Of a stretch of 64,000 nucleotides of DNA, positions 1-10,620 are shown one piece after another. The DNA lies in the NCBI GenBank assembly GCA_034509755.1, contig CM067550.1, positions 6,565,001 to 6,629,000 of the forward strand, written 5' to 3'. This stretch comes from Anisodus tanguticus (taxonomy: Eukaryota > Streptophyta > Magnoliopsida > Solanales > Solanaceae). The position numbers and the translations under genes are program-made. Each line of letters begins with the position of its first letter. The first letter of the stretch is position 1. Below the pieces are notes generated by a model. It was not told the origin of the DNA. It searched no databases and saw only the letters and a list, made by a program, of their open reading frames with translations.

Positions 1-690
1 GTTTCCATGGCCTCAAAGCTGTGTTTCTTAAATTATCTATTACAACAGAAAGGCAAGGAAACACTATATATAGAAAATGTAATAATATATCATTCATGTA
101 TGAAGGAAGGGCCGGCTCTGTTGAGGTATACTTTCGTTTTTCATTTTTGTGGTTGGCTCATTCCGTGTTGGTTCCAAGTTTGCTGCTGTGTTTTTTTTCG
201 TATCGTAATGCAAAAGAAATACGGAGTATTATTTTCCTAATCTGATGTTTAGTGCATATTAACACTATAATAAAGTCATTTAGTAATGTTCCTTAATTGG
301 GTCTTAACAAACTCTATAGAGGGGTTATTTTTCAATAAATAAATAGAGGCGCTATTATGTTAGATGCTATTAATTCATTCAAACTTAAGGTAGCTGGCGG
401 ACCTTGAAAAGTTTGTAACTTAAGCCGGAGGGATTCACAGATCATTCAAACGTAAAGTGCACAGGACTTTGAACCCAAAATACATCACTCACAATGGAAG
501 CAAAAGTTGATTGAAGAACTGGTGGGGGGACATATGGTAAAAAAACATCACCTATTAAATATTGTTCAGAAACATATAACGAACTACAAGACCTCTATAT
601 TGATAATTAATATTAATATATAATATAAAATTAGACATAGTCAAGATGATGTGGCACTTCACCATTTTTATTTATGTTTTTTCTCATTTT
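1..690. other. Intergenic, no gene recognised
   Basis: AT-rich DNA. Short open frames at the left edge have no recognisable motif. Around 600-690 there is a stretch resembling 12375-12480 (a block with 'gatgtg(g/t)cac' followed by a T-rich segment), so a shared dispersed repeat is likely. Nothing else can be assigned. Confidence 0.5.
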
Positions 691-958
691 TTAATTTTTT
701 TATATCCAGCATCCCGGCTTACGCCAGATTATTCATGGAGATAGTAGTTCCGGTCCCTCAGCACTACTATCAGTAAATCGCTGGATGTGCCTGAATGACC
801 AGAGTTTTAGAATAGAGCAACTGATATCACCTACAAGGTCCTACCCTAGAAGAGAGCAAATTACTTCGACCAGGGTTCGAACCCACGCTGCAGGCCTCCA
901 ACTGGATTTTAAGTTTCCCTCCTTTGCCATCCAGCTATGCCTTCAGCAAATTAATCAT
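690..958 (-). repeat. tRNA-derived SINE candidate
   Basis: Read on the minus strand, this repeat has an A-box-like stretch (TAGCTGGATGG near 930-940), a B-box-like GGTTCGAACCC near 873-885 and an A-rich 3' tail near 685-700. That is the order expected of a tRNA-derived, Pol III-transcribed SINE. A diverged second copy lies at 61495-61705 in the same orientation; the shared core includes the phrase around 'gatagtagt..cggtccctca.cactactatc'. The family name is not assigned. The copia-1 LTR begins immediately to its right. Confidence 0.6.
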
Positions 959-962
959 TCTT

Positions 963-2101
963 TGTTAAAGTATAGATTGAGCGTCTAAGCCAAAAAAAAA
1001 AAATAGAAAACCCTAGGTGTGAGAGAGAGAAGATTTTTAAAAAAAAAAAAAAAAAAAAAAGAGTTCGTGTGAAATGATGAACTGACTCCCCACTATCTAG
1101 ACCTAGGGATGACAACGGATAGGATCTGGACCGGATCCTACTAGATTCAGATCCATATCCGTTTTTCATACTTGAATCCACATCCGGATCCAGATCTATC
1201 GGGTTCATAAAATTAGATCCAAATCCGGATCCATCGGATCCACCGGGTCCACGGATCGGATCTGGATCCACATGTAAAAAAAATTATCTTGCTAAGAATG
1301 TAACCTTGCTAAGAATTTTTTTTTGAACTGACAAACGATTTTTACTTAACTAACAATTTACTGTGTTTCAATTTTGAAATGTTCATATGAGATATTTTGT
1401 TCGTTGTCTCGTTTTGATTGTGAGCTATTAATTGAAAATGTTGGACAATGACAATAGTTGTGGAAAATGGTGACTAGTATTTCCAAAATGCAGAACTTGC
1501 ATATGCTTGGAATCTTTACAAATGAAGTGAATATAATTTTAACTACTTCTCTATGGAGATGTTAGTCATTCACTAATATAACATTGATTTTATTATCAAA
1601 GTTACCTCTTTATTTTTTGGTTTTTGAGTTAACGCGGAGATAAATTAAACTTGTTTTGAGAATTAAACTTGCAAGGATGTGCTTAGCAATTTTAAGAAAA
1701 TACTTATAAAATTACATTCTAGGTTATGAATATATTTAATAAAAAATGGATCCACGGGTCGGATCTGGACCGGATACGGATCTCAAATACAAGATTCAGA
1801 TCCGGATCCGATCCGTCGAAACAGATCCGGGTCCGATCCGGATCCGTCGGGTCCAAATTTTGAAGATCCATATCCTATAAAACGGATCTGGATCCACTGG
1901 ATCCGGACCGGGTTCAGGATTCACTGCCATCTCTATCTAGACCCTTCCATCCTTTAATGACAAATGGACCGGGTTCTTTACAAAAGCCAATTGGGCCGAA
2001 AAAAATTCATCACAAATTTAAGGTACAAAATTAAAAATACAACACTCAGCAATTAAGCCTATTATCAAGTGGGCTCGTGTGTCATGGGCTGAATTCCAAC
2101 A
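963..2101 (-). repeat. copia-1 3' LTR split by a nested MITE
   Basis: On the minus strand the LTR begins TGTTGGAATTC directly after the polypurine tract (CTTGAGGGGG, about 2102-2111) and ends ..TTTAACA at 963. A MITE at 1104-1935 plus one 8-bp target-site copy interrupts it, leaving about 300 bp of real LTR. The TG..CA ends and the position after the PPT support the call. The matching 5' LTR is not present in the window. Confidence 0.6.
1104..1935. mobile_element. Non-autonomous hAT-like MITE with GGATCC-rich ends
   Basis: The 832-bp element begins TAGGGATGACAACGG and its other end, read in reverse, is TAGAGATGGCAGTGA. An exact 8-bp target duplication TCTAGACC flanks it (1096-1103 and 1936-1943), as for hAT elements. 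Both subterminal regions are packed with short GGATC/GATCC words in both orientations (about 1115-1275 and 1747-1915); such arrays are typical transposase-binding subterminal repeats. There is no coding capacity. It inserted into the copia-1 LTR and is therefore younger than it. Confidence 0.85.
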
Positions 2102-4240
2102 CCCCCTCAAGCTTGAGGGTGTAGCCACTCCAAGCTAAGCCCAACAAATAGTGATAAGAAGAATCATGCAAAGGCTTTGTTAAAATGTCAGCAAGCTGCT
2201 CCGTAGTAGATACATGGTGTAGAGAAATCAAACCAGAAACTAGACAATCCCGAACATAGTGACAATCTATATCAATATGCTTCGTGCGTTCGTGAAATAC
2301 CAAATTCTTAGCAATGTGCAAGGTTGCCTGCCTGTCACAAAAAACTGAAATAGGATCAGTAATAATCAAACCCAGATCAACAAAAATAAGTGAGCCAAGA
2401 GATCTCAGCAACAACTTTCCGTAGAGCCCTGTACTCAATATCAACTGAGGAAAGAGAAAAGAGAAATAGTAGGTTGTTTCTTACATTTCCAAGAAATTGG
2501 ACACCCACCAAACAAAACATAATACCCAGTGATGGACTTCCTGGAATGAGCACAAGGAGCCCAATCGGAATCAGAGAAAGCAGAAAGAGAATAACCAGGA
2601 GAAGCAGATAACAAGATGCCCAAATATGGAGCATTCAACAAATATCGAAGCACATGAATGACAGCCATCATATGAGTGGTCTGAGGAGCTTGGAGAAATT
2701 GACTAAGGTATTGGACTGAGTAGGCAATGTCAGCCTAGTGTGTTGAAGATAGTTCAACTTACCAACTAATCTTCTATATACAGTAGGATCACAGGGGGGA
2801 GCACCCATATCAACAGTGAGTTTAAGAGAAGCATCAAGAGGTGTGACCACTGTAGTAAATTTTAAATTCTTCAAGAAGATCAGTAATAAATTTGTACTGG
2901 CTCATCAGATAACCAGTGGATGTTTGAACAACTTCCAGTCCCAAAAAATAATGGACAGTGCCCAAATCTTTGATCTTGAAAGTGGCATCTAAGAAAGCCT
3001 TTAAAGAATCCAGTTCACTAATGTCATCCCCAACCAATAGAATGTCATCTACATAAACTGCTAATACAGTCAAAGAACTATCATTCGACTTGGTGAATAA
3101 AGAGTAATCATTCTTGCTTGAAATGTAGCCTCTAGAGAGCAAAGCTTCAGACAATTTAGAAAATGGAAGCTTGCTTGAGGCCATACAAAGATTTTTTGAG
3201 TTCGCAAATCAAAGGGGAACCAAAAGGGAAAGATTCAGAAACCTGAAGACCAAGAGGGATCTTCATATATCCCTCCTCATGTAAATCCCCATGTAGAAAA
3301 GAATTATTAACATCCAGTTGGTAAACCACCCAATTCTTTTTGATAGCCATAGACGGTAGACATTTAATGGTGGTAAATTAGACAACTAGGGAGAATGTTT
3401 CGTTATAGCCAATACCCTCTTTTTGAGTGTCCCATCTTATGATCAATCTGGCCTTATATCTCTCAACAGTACCATCAACCCTCTGTTTTATCTTGTATAC
3501 CTATTTACAAGGAGTGAGTTTCTTGTGAGGAGGAAAAGGAATGATATCCTAGGTATTATTTGCCTCAAGAGCTTTGAATTCATGTAACGTGGCCTCCTGC
3601 CAGGCAGGATATGAAGCAGCATGCTCGTAGAATTGAGGTTCATGTAAGTGAAGTTCAGTAGGAGAAACCTTTGAGTTAACAGAAACAGGAGAAGATGATA
3701 GGGCTAAATTGCAAATGAAGTCTGACAAATATAAAGGAGGGTGATGAATCATACAGGATTAGGTAAAAAATTAGATGCAGTGGTAGGTTGAGAAATAGGT
3801 GTAGGGAAAACAACAGTGGGCTGAGAAACATGTGGAACATGTGAAATAGGTGCATGCATAGGACAATGAGTAGAAGAGAAAGGAAAAAAAAGAGTAGACT
3901 GAGGAGAAAAAGGAATGTATGATGTAGGAGAAGGTTCAGTAGGAGAAGGGGAGCCAAGTACTGAATCAAAATAATCAGGAGGATGAGGGAAGGTAGAGGA
4001 GTTAGGTAAAGAATAGAGAAAAATATGTTCATGGAATGTAACATCCCTGAAAAACATAATGGAATGATCAGTAAGAGAAGAAGTTTATAACCTTTCTTGC
4101 CGCAAGGGTATCCCAAAAATACGTAAGGGACGATCCTTGACTGAAATTTATCTCTCCCAGTTTTGGGTGTAGTGGCATAACAAAGGAAGACAAAAGATTT
4201 CATGTGATCATATGTAGGGCAGCAACGAACAAAGGTTGTG
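2082..4240 (-). pseudogene. Ty1/copia polyprotein remnant (copia-1): INT end, RT, RNase H
   Basis: Degenerate minus-strand pol region. From high to low coordinates: an integrase C-terminal/linker piece (…RIVPYVFLGYPCGKKGYKLL, about 4080-4200), a Pro/Ser-rich linker, reverse transcriptase ([13 protein letters not shown] near 3300, active-site YVDDILLVGDD near 3040, KDLGTVHYFLGLEV near 2950) and copia RNase H ([14 protein letters not shown] and [12 protein letters not shown] near 2180-2280). Several frameshifts and stops break the frame. Gag, protease and the integrase core are missing, so the element is truncated at its 5' side. It cannot be autonomous. Confidence 0.85.
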
Positions 4241-4789
4241 CGGCACGACGCAGATCTAGAAGGCTAACTTATTTGACGACTACGATTAAGATTTCAAACG
4301 GTCTTACATGCAAAATGATAGTTATGTGAGGAACCAACAAAGGTTGTGCAGAACGAATTCAAATTTAGTGGTGTCCCAATGTGGGTAATAGGACACCGAA
4401 TGAGAAACAAAAATAAATAGTTACGTGAGGAATTTTTTTTATTATAGATTTCATACAATTGACACCGATGGTTTGAGGCTTCTTTGTCTCACAAAAAATG
4501 GATTAAAATGTTAGATTTTGGTCCACTTTTTTATGACACAGAAGGAAACCTCACACCATTAGTGTCAGTGTGAAATACATATTAAAGTTTTTTGTTACAT
4601 TAGTGTTGGGACGACATATATAATTAAGTATCTAGAAATCTAGGGCTATAGACCTGAATCTAATCTTTTTCCTTTGCTCCAAAATATAGCTCGATAAAAT
4701 GAGAGGTTGGGGTGATATTCTTTTTTGATTGCGGAATTTGGTTTTTGGTTTATCTGGTTTAGTTTGTATATTAGTATAGATTTTCATTA
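4241..4789. other. Intergenic, no gene recognised
   Basis: AT-rich spacer between copia-1 and hAT-1. A short repeated phrase about 'gaacaaaggttgtgc(g/a)gcacgacg' occurs at 4228 and again near 4330, suggesting a degenerate local duplication. No coding signal seen. Confidence 0.4.
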
Positions 4790-5131
4790 ATCCTTAGTAC
4801 GGGTGGCCAGTGGGCCGGGGTGGGTGAGCCGGGACCAATCCCGCGGGACGGAGGAGGGTCGGGATTTGCGGACGGGAAGAGGTCCCGTCCTATCCCACGT
4901 CCCGCCGGAAGGGGGACCGGGATTTGGGGGACGGGACGGGTCGGGATTTGGTTTTTTTTTTGCCACTTCATTTTTAAAATATATAAACACTTCAATAATT
5001 GAACAAGATAGTGTAATAAAAATATCTCAAAGCTGTTTTTGTGCCTCTTATATTGTTTAATAGAAATATGATTTTTTTGTAATACAATTTCAAAATTTGC
5101 AAATCACGTAGTAAAATTGCAATTAAAAAAA

Positions 5132-7589
5132 TTACATAGTTAACCATACTTTTTCGAATTTCCTCACAATGTCTTGAGGATCTTCGGTTGGAATTGGAAT
5201 TTGTTGATCAAATTGTTCGACGTCACTTCCTGTTTCCTCGGACAAGATTTCGTTGTAGTTGTAGTCTTCTTCTTCGTTGATCTCCGGTTGACCGCACCTT
5301 CTACGCACCGCTCGAATCCAATCTCTAAAAAGAACTGCAATCTCCAATGTGTCTCCCGCCAATGAATGTATGTGCTCTCCTATTTGAAATCTTCCAGCAG
5401 AAAAAACACTTTCAGAAGCTGTTGATGACGCTTGAATGTTCAACACATCTCGGGCCATCTTTGCTAGTGTCGGAAATGTCTTCTCATTCTACCTCCAGTA
5501 TTTCAGCAAGTCTTCATGTCCTTCATCATTGATAATTAATTCGTACGGTATAACACCCTGCAAAACATAAACATCAAATTCGCTAACTTGTGAAGAAGTT
5601 GAACCACTAAACATTTTATTTCTAAGGCCTTGAATACTAGCAGCAGAAATCACATGTTTTTTATAAGGTTGTAGCGAAGTAGTAAAAGATGATACAGAAG
5701 CCGGTTGATTATTTGCACTTTGTTGTTGGTAAGACATATATACTTGTTTGCATTCAGTGTGTATGCTAGACGTAACTTCTTCTTTAGTTGGTTTGTGAGT
5801 TGATTCTTCAGTTGGGTTTGTTAGAAGTACTTCTATTCAATCATAAATCGTTTCTACAAGTGTTTTACAACCGTATACTTTAATAGTCGGATTTAATACA
5901 ACACCAATAATATAAATAGTGGGAATAAGAAAAAAATATTTTTTTAATTTTATAAACGTTTTTTCAATAGATGCCTTATAAGTTGTTTTTTGCATATATT
6001 CATTAAGTAACAAAAATATTAGAGTTATATAAAATAACATATTTGAAATAGTAGGATAATAAATACCAAAAAATTCTTTAGTAGCTTGAAAAAATTTCTC
6101 TATAAATTCATTAAGTTCTAAAAAATTTTTGCAATCATTATCTACAAGCATATCCCTTGGATTTTTATTATGAGCGTTAAATAATAAAGTTATAGGTTGT
6201 CTATAATCGTAAGCAACAAGTAGTTGCTTATACAGGGAATTCCACCTAGCCGAAACTTCTTCTGGAATTTTTCTATAAGGTAATCCACAATCATTACAAG
6301 TTTTTTTATATTCTTTGCGTCTTTGTATTTTATTACCTTTAAAAATAAATTTTATAGCAAATTGTATTTTATCAAGAATGCTTTCAAAAAGGTTTAGGCC
6401 ATCATTTACAACTAAGTTATAAATATGACACGCACATATTATATGAAAATGACATGGAGTTAATTGAACTTTTAAAAGTCTTATATCATAATCATTAGAA
6501 GTAACATTATCTAATGTAATAGTCGTAATTTTATCAATTATTCCATAATAATCACAAATTTCATTAATATTTTGTGCAATAAAACTTCTAGTGTGCCTAT
6601 AATCAATATATCTATATGCTAAAAATACATTTTTTTCATAGACCAATTTTGATCTATCCAATGACATGTTACCGTTAAATAATCATTATTATTAGTACTA
6701 TGGCCTATGTCAGAAGTGATAACCATTTTGCCATTAAAATGATACAATGCATAACGTAAATATTGTTGATATTCACTTGCAAATTTAAAAACATCCCTTG
6801 TAACAGTTGATCTAGGAAAACCATTAAAAGCATGATTATATGTTTCTCGAATGTAATGAATAAAATCAGGAGAGGAAGGAAATGAAAAAGGCAAATCCTC
6901 CACCACAACTAATTTTGTCATATTTTCTCTATCTTTGTTTTTATCATATTTAGGACAAAAAATTCCCCCGTCGTCGGGTTAATTTGACCATGTACTTGAT
7001 CGGGGACACTATGTGAACCTTGTCCCGACTCAGATGGCATTGGCACACCCGACTTTTTAGCCTGGTATTGATTCCACCTAGTTGTGTGCTTGCCTTGTAC
7101 ATGTCTCAATAAACCTCATGTCCCACCTTGACCTTTTCCGGTTTTAAATTTATAAATATTTTTACAAATTTTACATCTAGCTAGTTGATTCTCTTGGTCC
7201 CTATCAAAAAAATCTCATGCAGCTGATTTTAATTTTCATTGTGTGGGGCCTCGACTCATACTAGGGGGAATATGAGTCATTCCAGTTTCAGTTTGAGGCT
7301 GAGACTCAGTCTGAGCCTGAGGTTGAGGTGCACTAGTGGGTGTGTTATCTAAATTATCGTCTAAATTTTGGTTTATCTACCTCATCATCTAATGTTATAT
7401 CATTAAAAAAAATAGTTTCATCTATATGCGTGAAATCAATGAAATCATCGGGACTAGGAATATGATTACTAGAAGAAGTACCCTGCACATCGGGACTAGG
7501 AATATGATTACTAGAAGAAGTACCCTACCCTTGTTACCCCTACTAGAAGAAGCACCCTTACCCTTAAACATACTTCTTAATCCTTTCAT
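5132..7589 (-). pseudogene. hAT transposase pseudogene (hAT-1)
   Basis: Minus-strand transposase starting near 7589. It has a BED zinc finger region (7060-7200), an RNase-H-like catalytic core with SDIGHSTNNNDYLTVTCHWID (about 6650-6715; first Asp) and TITLDNVTSND (about 6510; second Asp region), then SARWNSLYKQLL (about 6215). It ends in the hAT dimerisation domain (LNIQASSTASESVFSAGRFQ, about 5390-5450, followed by LFRDWIRA). The frame is broken around 7110-7200, near 6640 and between 5740 and 5840. A 46-47-bp tandem duplication lies in the N-terminal coding part (7445-7530). The organisation matches plant RICESLEEPER-like hAT proteins. Confidence 0.88.
7440..7530. repeat. Short tandem duplication inside hAT-1
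   Basis: A phrase of about 46 bp beginning 'catcgggactaggaatatg' and running to 'gaagaagtaccctgcac' is repeated twice in tandem; part of the pattern recurs a third time near 7540-7560 (ctagaagaagcaccctta). It lies in the low-complexity N-terminal region of the transposase, upstream of the BED finger. The undamaged relatives at 28690 and 56310 show single copies. Confidence 0.7.
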
Positions 7590-8239
7590 TTTAATTATGA
7601 AAATAAATAATTAAAAATAATGAAATTAAGTGCGATAATTAAAATAAAGTAACAATAATAACTTAGAAAAGGAACAAATGTACCAAACGCCGACATAACA
7701 TCGATGTGTAATCGAGGTTGAAAATTATAACTTTGCTCGATGGATGATTCTCAAGCTAGTTGCCAACTTCACTCCCAATTTTTTAACTTTGATATAAATG
7801 AGCAAAAAATATATAATATTTAATAGGCAATGTAGAATTGTAAAGAGATAAATTGAGAGATGGTAGGAAAATTTGAAGAGAAAAATGAGGTATTTATAGT
7901 TAAGAAATAGGGTTAGAGTGTAAATATATTAACTTAGGGGTTAAAAATAAATATCAAGGGGTAGGGAGGTTTATGGGGTGTGGGGCAAAAATGGTTGTTA
8001 TAGCCGTTGCACAACGGCCAAAATCGAAATTTGACCGTTGTTGCAGCCGCTGTTTTTGCAAAGGGGGAGGGGGGATGGCAGGCCGGGAACGTGCGGGACG
8101 GGTCGGGATCGGGACGATCCCAGGCCCCGTCCCGAGTTCGAACTCCGACACCGATAATTTTTTTTATTTTTTATGGGGGATCGGGGCGGGCGGGGCGGGA
8201 TCGGGCCAATCCGGCCCACTGGACTGCCCTAATCCTTAG

Positions 8240-9480
8240 ACAGAAAAAAAGAATCTACGAAAATGGAAAGATCTTCTTTCATCATCTAATATATATAGTA
8301 TATACAAATTTAGCCATTTAGAAATTCAATTATTAAACATAATATTTCTTTTTAAGGATTTCAAATTGCACTTAAAGTAGGTTTGATCACCCCTGATATC
8401 CTGAACCAGAGGACTTATAAACAACACTATAGCATATGTTATGGGAAATATGCGTAGGCGTGCTACTTGTAAGCCACCTCCATTTTTTCCTCCTCCTTAA
8501 AGCTGTGAGATATCATTAAAACTCAAAATGATTTCTGATGTTAACTTACTAAATAAAGCAAAGTTTAAAAACTACTACAAATAAAAACAAGAAGCTTACG
8601 ACTCTCACTGTTCTCACAACCTTGTATTTGTATATATTCAGCTAATACAAGTTTATGCAACATGGGATTAGGTGCATTCACCTAGAGGCGGCGGATTTAG
8701 CATGTATCTTACTAGTTTACGTGAATTTTTGCTAAATCCTTAATACATATTACGAAATTTACTACTAAGTAAATATTTACAAATAATTGATTGTTAATCA
8801 GTTATTATTATGTACTATTAATTTAGCGATAAGCCGATTTGCTTTACAAGAAGAAGATATCAATGAACTTTTATGAAGTGATTTTTACGGATTCAGTCAT
8901 TGAGAAGTAGGAATTCGGACGACCTTTACCACAACGACGTTGTCCATAGATCAAATTTTTTCGTGTATTGAATTTCACTTGACTATCTACGGTTCCATTG
9001 TCCCTTTCTCATGAAAATGGTCTCTCCTCTCCGACGAGTCAAGTGGCTTTCAGCTCCTCTCCCGGCGGCTTAAACTCATGTCTATAGTCAGTTGCTAAGA
9101 TGATTAGAAAAAACAAAAATGATGAACTCTCATTTGGGTTATATTTATACAAACACCATCATAACAATTAACATGAACGTTGAAGCTTTCTTGATTTCTC
9201 ACAAGTATCGAAAGCAAAAGGTCGAACATTTCTTAGCCTAACTAGTCATATAAAAGCAAGTAATCATAACATTAGGTCCCTAATAATTTTTTGTTGGTTT
9301 TCAAAGCTGAGCCTCAATTACAATGCCTGATATTGTTAAGGCAATGAACACGAAACAATGCATAACTTTGACCAACTAGAAAACATTTCTTGGATGACAA
9401 CTCTCAAGAAGTGTATAACTTCTGCCCTCCAAGTTTCTTCCTTCAAATACAAAAAATCAAGGCGATAATCCTTCACAAGT
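8240..9480. other. Intergenic, no gene recognised
   Basis: AT-rich spacer between hAT-1 and the 3' side of JRL1. Around 8680-8900 there is a 'ggcggatttag'-type phrase also seen near 26390, so a dispersed repeat is likely. The GC-richer patch 8990-9070 has no convincing frame on either strand. Confidence 0.45.
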
Positions 9481-9593
9481 AAACACCAATTAGTTGATCT
9501 ATTATGTAAAAGCTATTAAAACCAAACGAGTAAAATCAAAACAATAATTGTACTTGTCATTTAGAAATTTGTAGTAAATAGAAGAATCTTGAG

Positions 9594-10515
9594 CTAATTG
9601 TTTTCTTTTTCATCCTTTACTTGAGGAACTTTCAAATTGTTCATGGAGGATGCGACTTTCCTCGCATAGATCCCAATACTCTCAACACCATAGTAATTCT
9701 CTCTGCCATGAAAACCACCCAAAAAAGCAATGATTGCCTATCACTAAGTTAAAAGTCAATTACGTGGCACCAAATGGTCCATACGAGCCCTTGTTGGTTC
9801 CAAAACTGTTTTGCGGTAGTCTCCGTCTTTGTAGGATCCACTGATAGAAGTAAGAAATTCTGATGGATAATCAAAGACAACTGCACAGATGCTTGTACAT
9901 TCATCCGTTGGATTGTGGAGCCTAATTCATCGCAGATATTATAAGAACCCTATGCAAAGTGTGGAACGTTGATCGACCCGAGCGGTCATGTCGACGACGT
10001 GGGGTTGGAAGGGGGTGGTATACGCCCTTCCCGGCCTGAAAATTTTATAATAGAAAATTATTTAATGGAGGTTATTTTAAAAATTTCAGGCTTATATTAT
10101 GTTCGTCCTAGTTTTCACTATATTTATTCTAGCTTTTTCAAAGAGTGTGTGTGACGAGAAAAAGAGAGAATTGTAAAACACAAACTCCCAATTCTGATTA
10201 TAGTAAAATCTTCAGCGATAAAAATGGACGTAGCTCTCGCATTGAGGGTGAACAACTATAAATCTGTGTGTGTTACTTGTTCTTCGCTTATTTACTATTT
10301 TCTAATTAGGTCGGATTTATGACTCAAATCCTAACATCATCAACACCATGTCTTTTTGACGCAACTAAGTTGCCATTCTCATGGAAAATGAAATGAAGTG
10401 ACAGAACCGCGTTTTCACTGTAGGAAACAACAATTCCAGCAACTTGATCTCGTCCCTTTTCATCCCAAATGGTTCCACCATGTCCTCCCGCTAGACCAAC
10501 TTTGATCATAGCCAT
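9594..10515 (-). pseudogene. Jacalin-related lectin pseudogene JRL1, split by a solo LTR
   Basis: Minus-strand jacalin-type (beta-prism) lectin. The first part (10515 to 10337) reads MAMIKVGLAGGHGGTIWDEK and continues to the ENGNLVASKRHG region. It is then cut by a 431-bp solo LTR with TSD TCATC. The downstream part (9905 to 9594) resumes with AVVFDYPSEFLTSISGS, NKGSYGPFG, GGFHG and GVESIGIYARK, ending at TAG 9594-9596. Besides the insertion, there are at least two frameshifts and a stop after the GPFGAT region, so it is dead. The GGHGG loop of the sugar-binding face is intact in the first part. Jacalin-related lectins are cytosolic mannose/galactose-binding plant proteins, often stress-induced. 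Confidence 0.9.
9906..10336 (+). repeat. Solo LTR of the copia-5 family inside JRL1
   Basis: 431-bp sequence ending ..TCCTAACA, flanked by an exact 5-bp duplication TCATC (9901-9905, 10337-10341). It shares with the copia-5 LTRs the phrases GTGGAGCCTAATTCAT, CTCTCGCATTGAGGGTGAAC, ACTATAAATCTGTGTGTGTT and TCCTAACA. The first base pair is CG rather than TG. No internal domain remains, so it is the product of LTR-LTR recombination. Confidence 0.9.
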
Positions 10516-10620
10516 ATTCTCTAGAGTTGGAATTAAGATCGAATGATATATAGAGAGAAGTTATATATACTAATTGGAGCCGTTTCAGCTAGCCACACAC
10601 ATCGGTATTTGTTCTTTTTA
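10516..10620 (-). promoter_or_regulatory. JRL1 promoter-proximal region
   Basis: Upstream (higher coordinates) of the JRL1 start there are TATA-like runs (10545-10552 and 10561-10570) next to a GAGAGAAGTTATA block that is repeated upstream of JRL2 (40780-40795). A GGAGCC word near 10577-10582 matches GGAGCC words upstream of JRL2. This looks like a shared ancestral promoter; function is not shown. Confidence 0.4.

Larger units (their letters stand above)
4798..8231 (-). mobile_element. hAT transposon hAT-1, complete ends and TSD
   Basis: A 3.4-kb element with inverted ends TACGGGTGGCCAGTGGG (left) and TAGGGCAGTCCAGTGGG (right end in reverse), flanked by an exact 8-bp duplication ATCCTTAG (4790-4797, 8232-8239). 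Subterminal regions (4800-4950 and 8070-8220) are very GC-rich, built from short GGGACGGG/CCCGTCCC-type words, in strong contrast to the AT-rich interior. It encodes a broken transposase on the minus strand. Three relatives are present at 28008-31364, 55635-59057 and 46999-47848. Confidence 0.92.

Noticed and set aside
873..885. tRNA gene (B-box GGTTCGAACCC)
   Set aside because: There is no full cloverleaf; the context, A-rich tail and second copy fit a SINE better.
951..1271. 106-codon frame rich in Asp, Gly and Ser
   Set aside because: It comes from the GGATCC-rich MITE end and a poly-A tract; the repeated words create the frame.
4771..5060. Proline/arginine- and glycine-rich frames
   Set aside because: They result from the GC-rich subterminal arrays of hAT-1; equivalent frames appear at every hAT end.
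8960..9070. GC-richer patch with short frames
   Set aside because: No frame longer than about 20 codons survives and no known motif is present.
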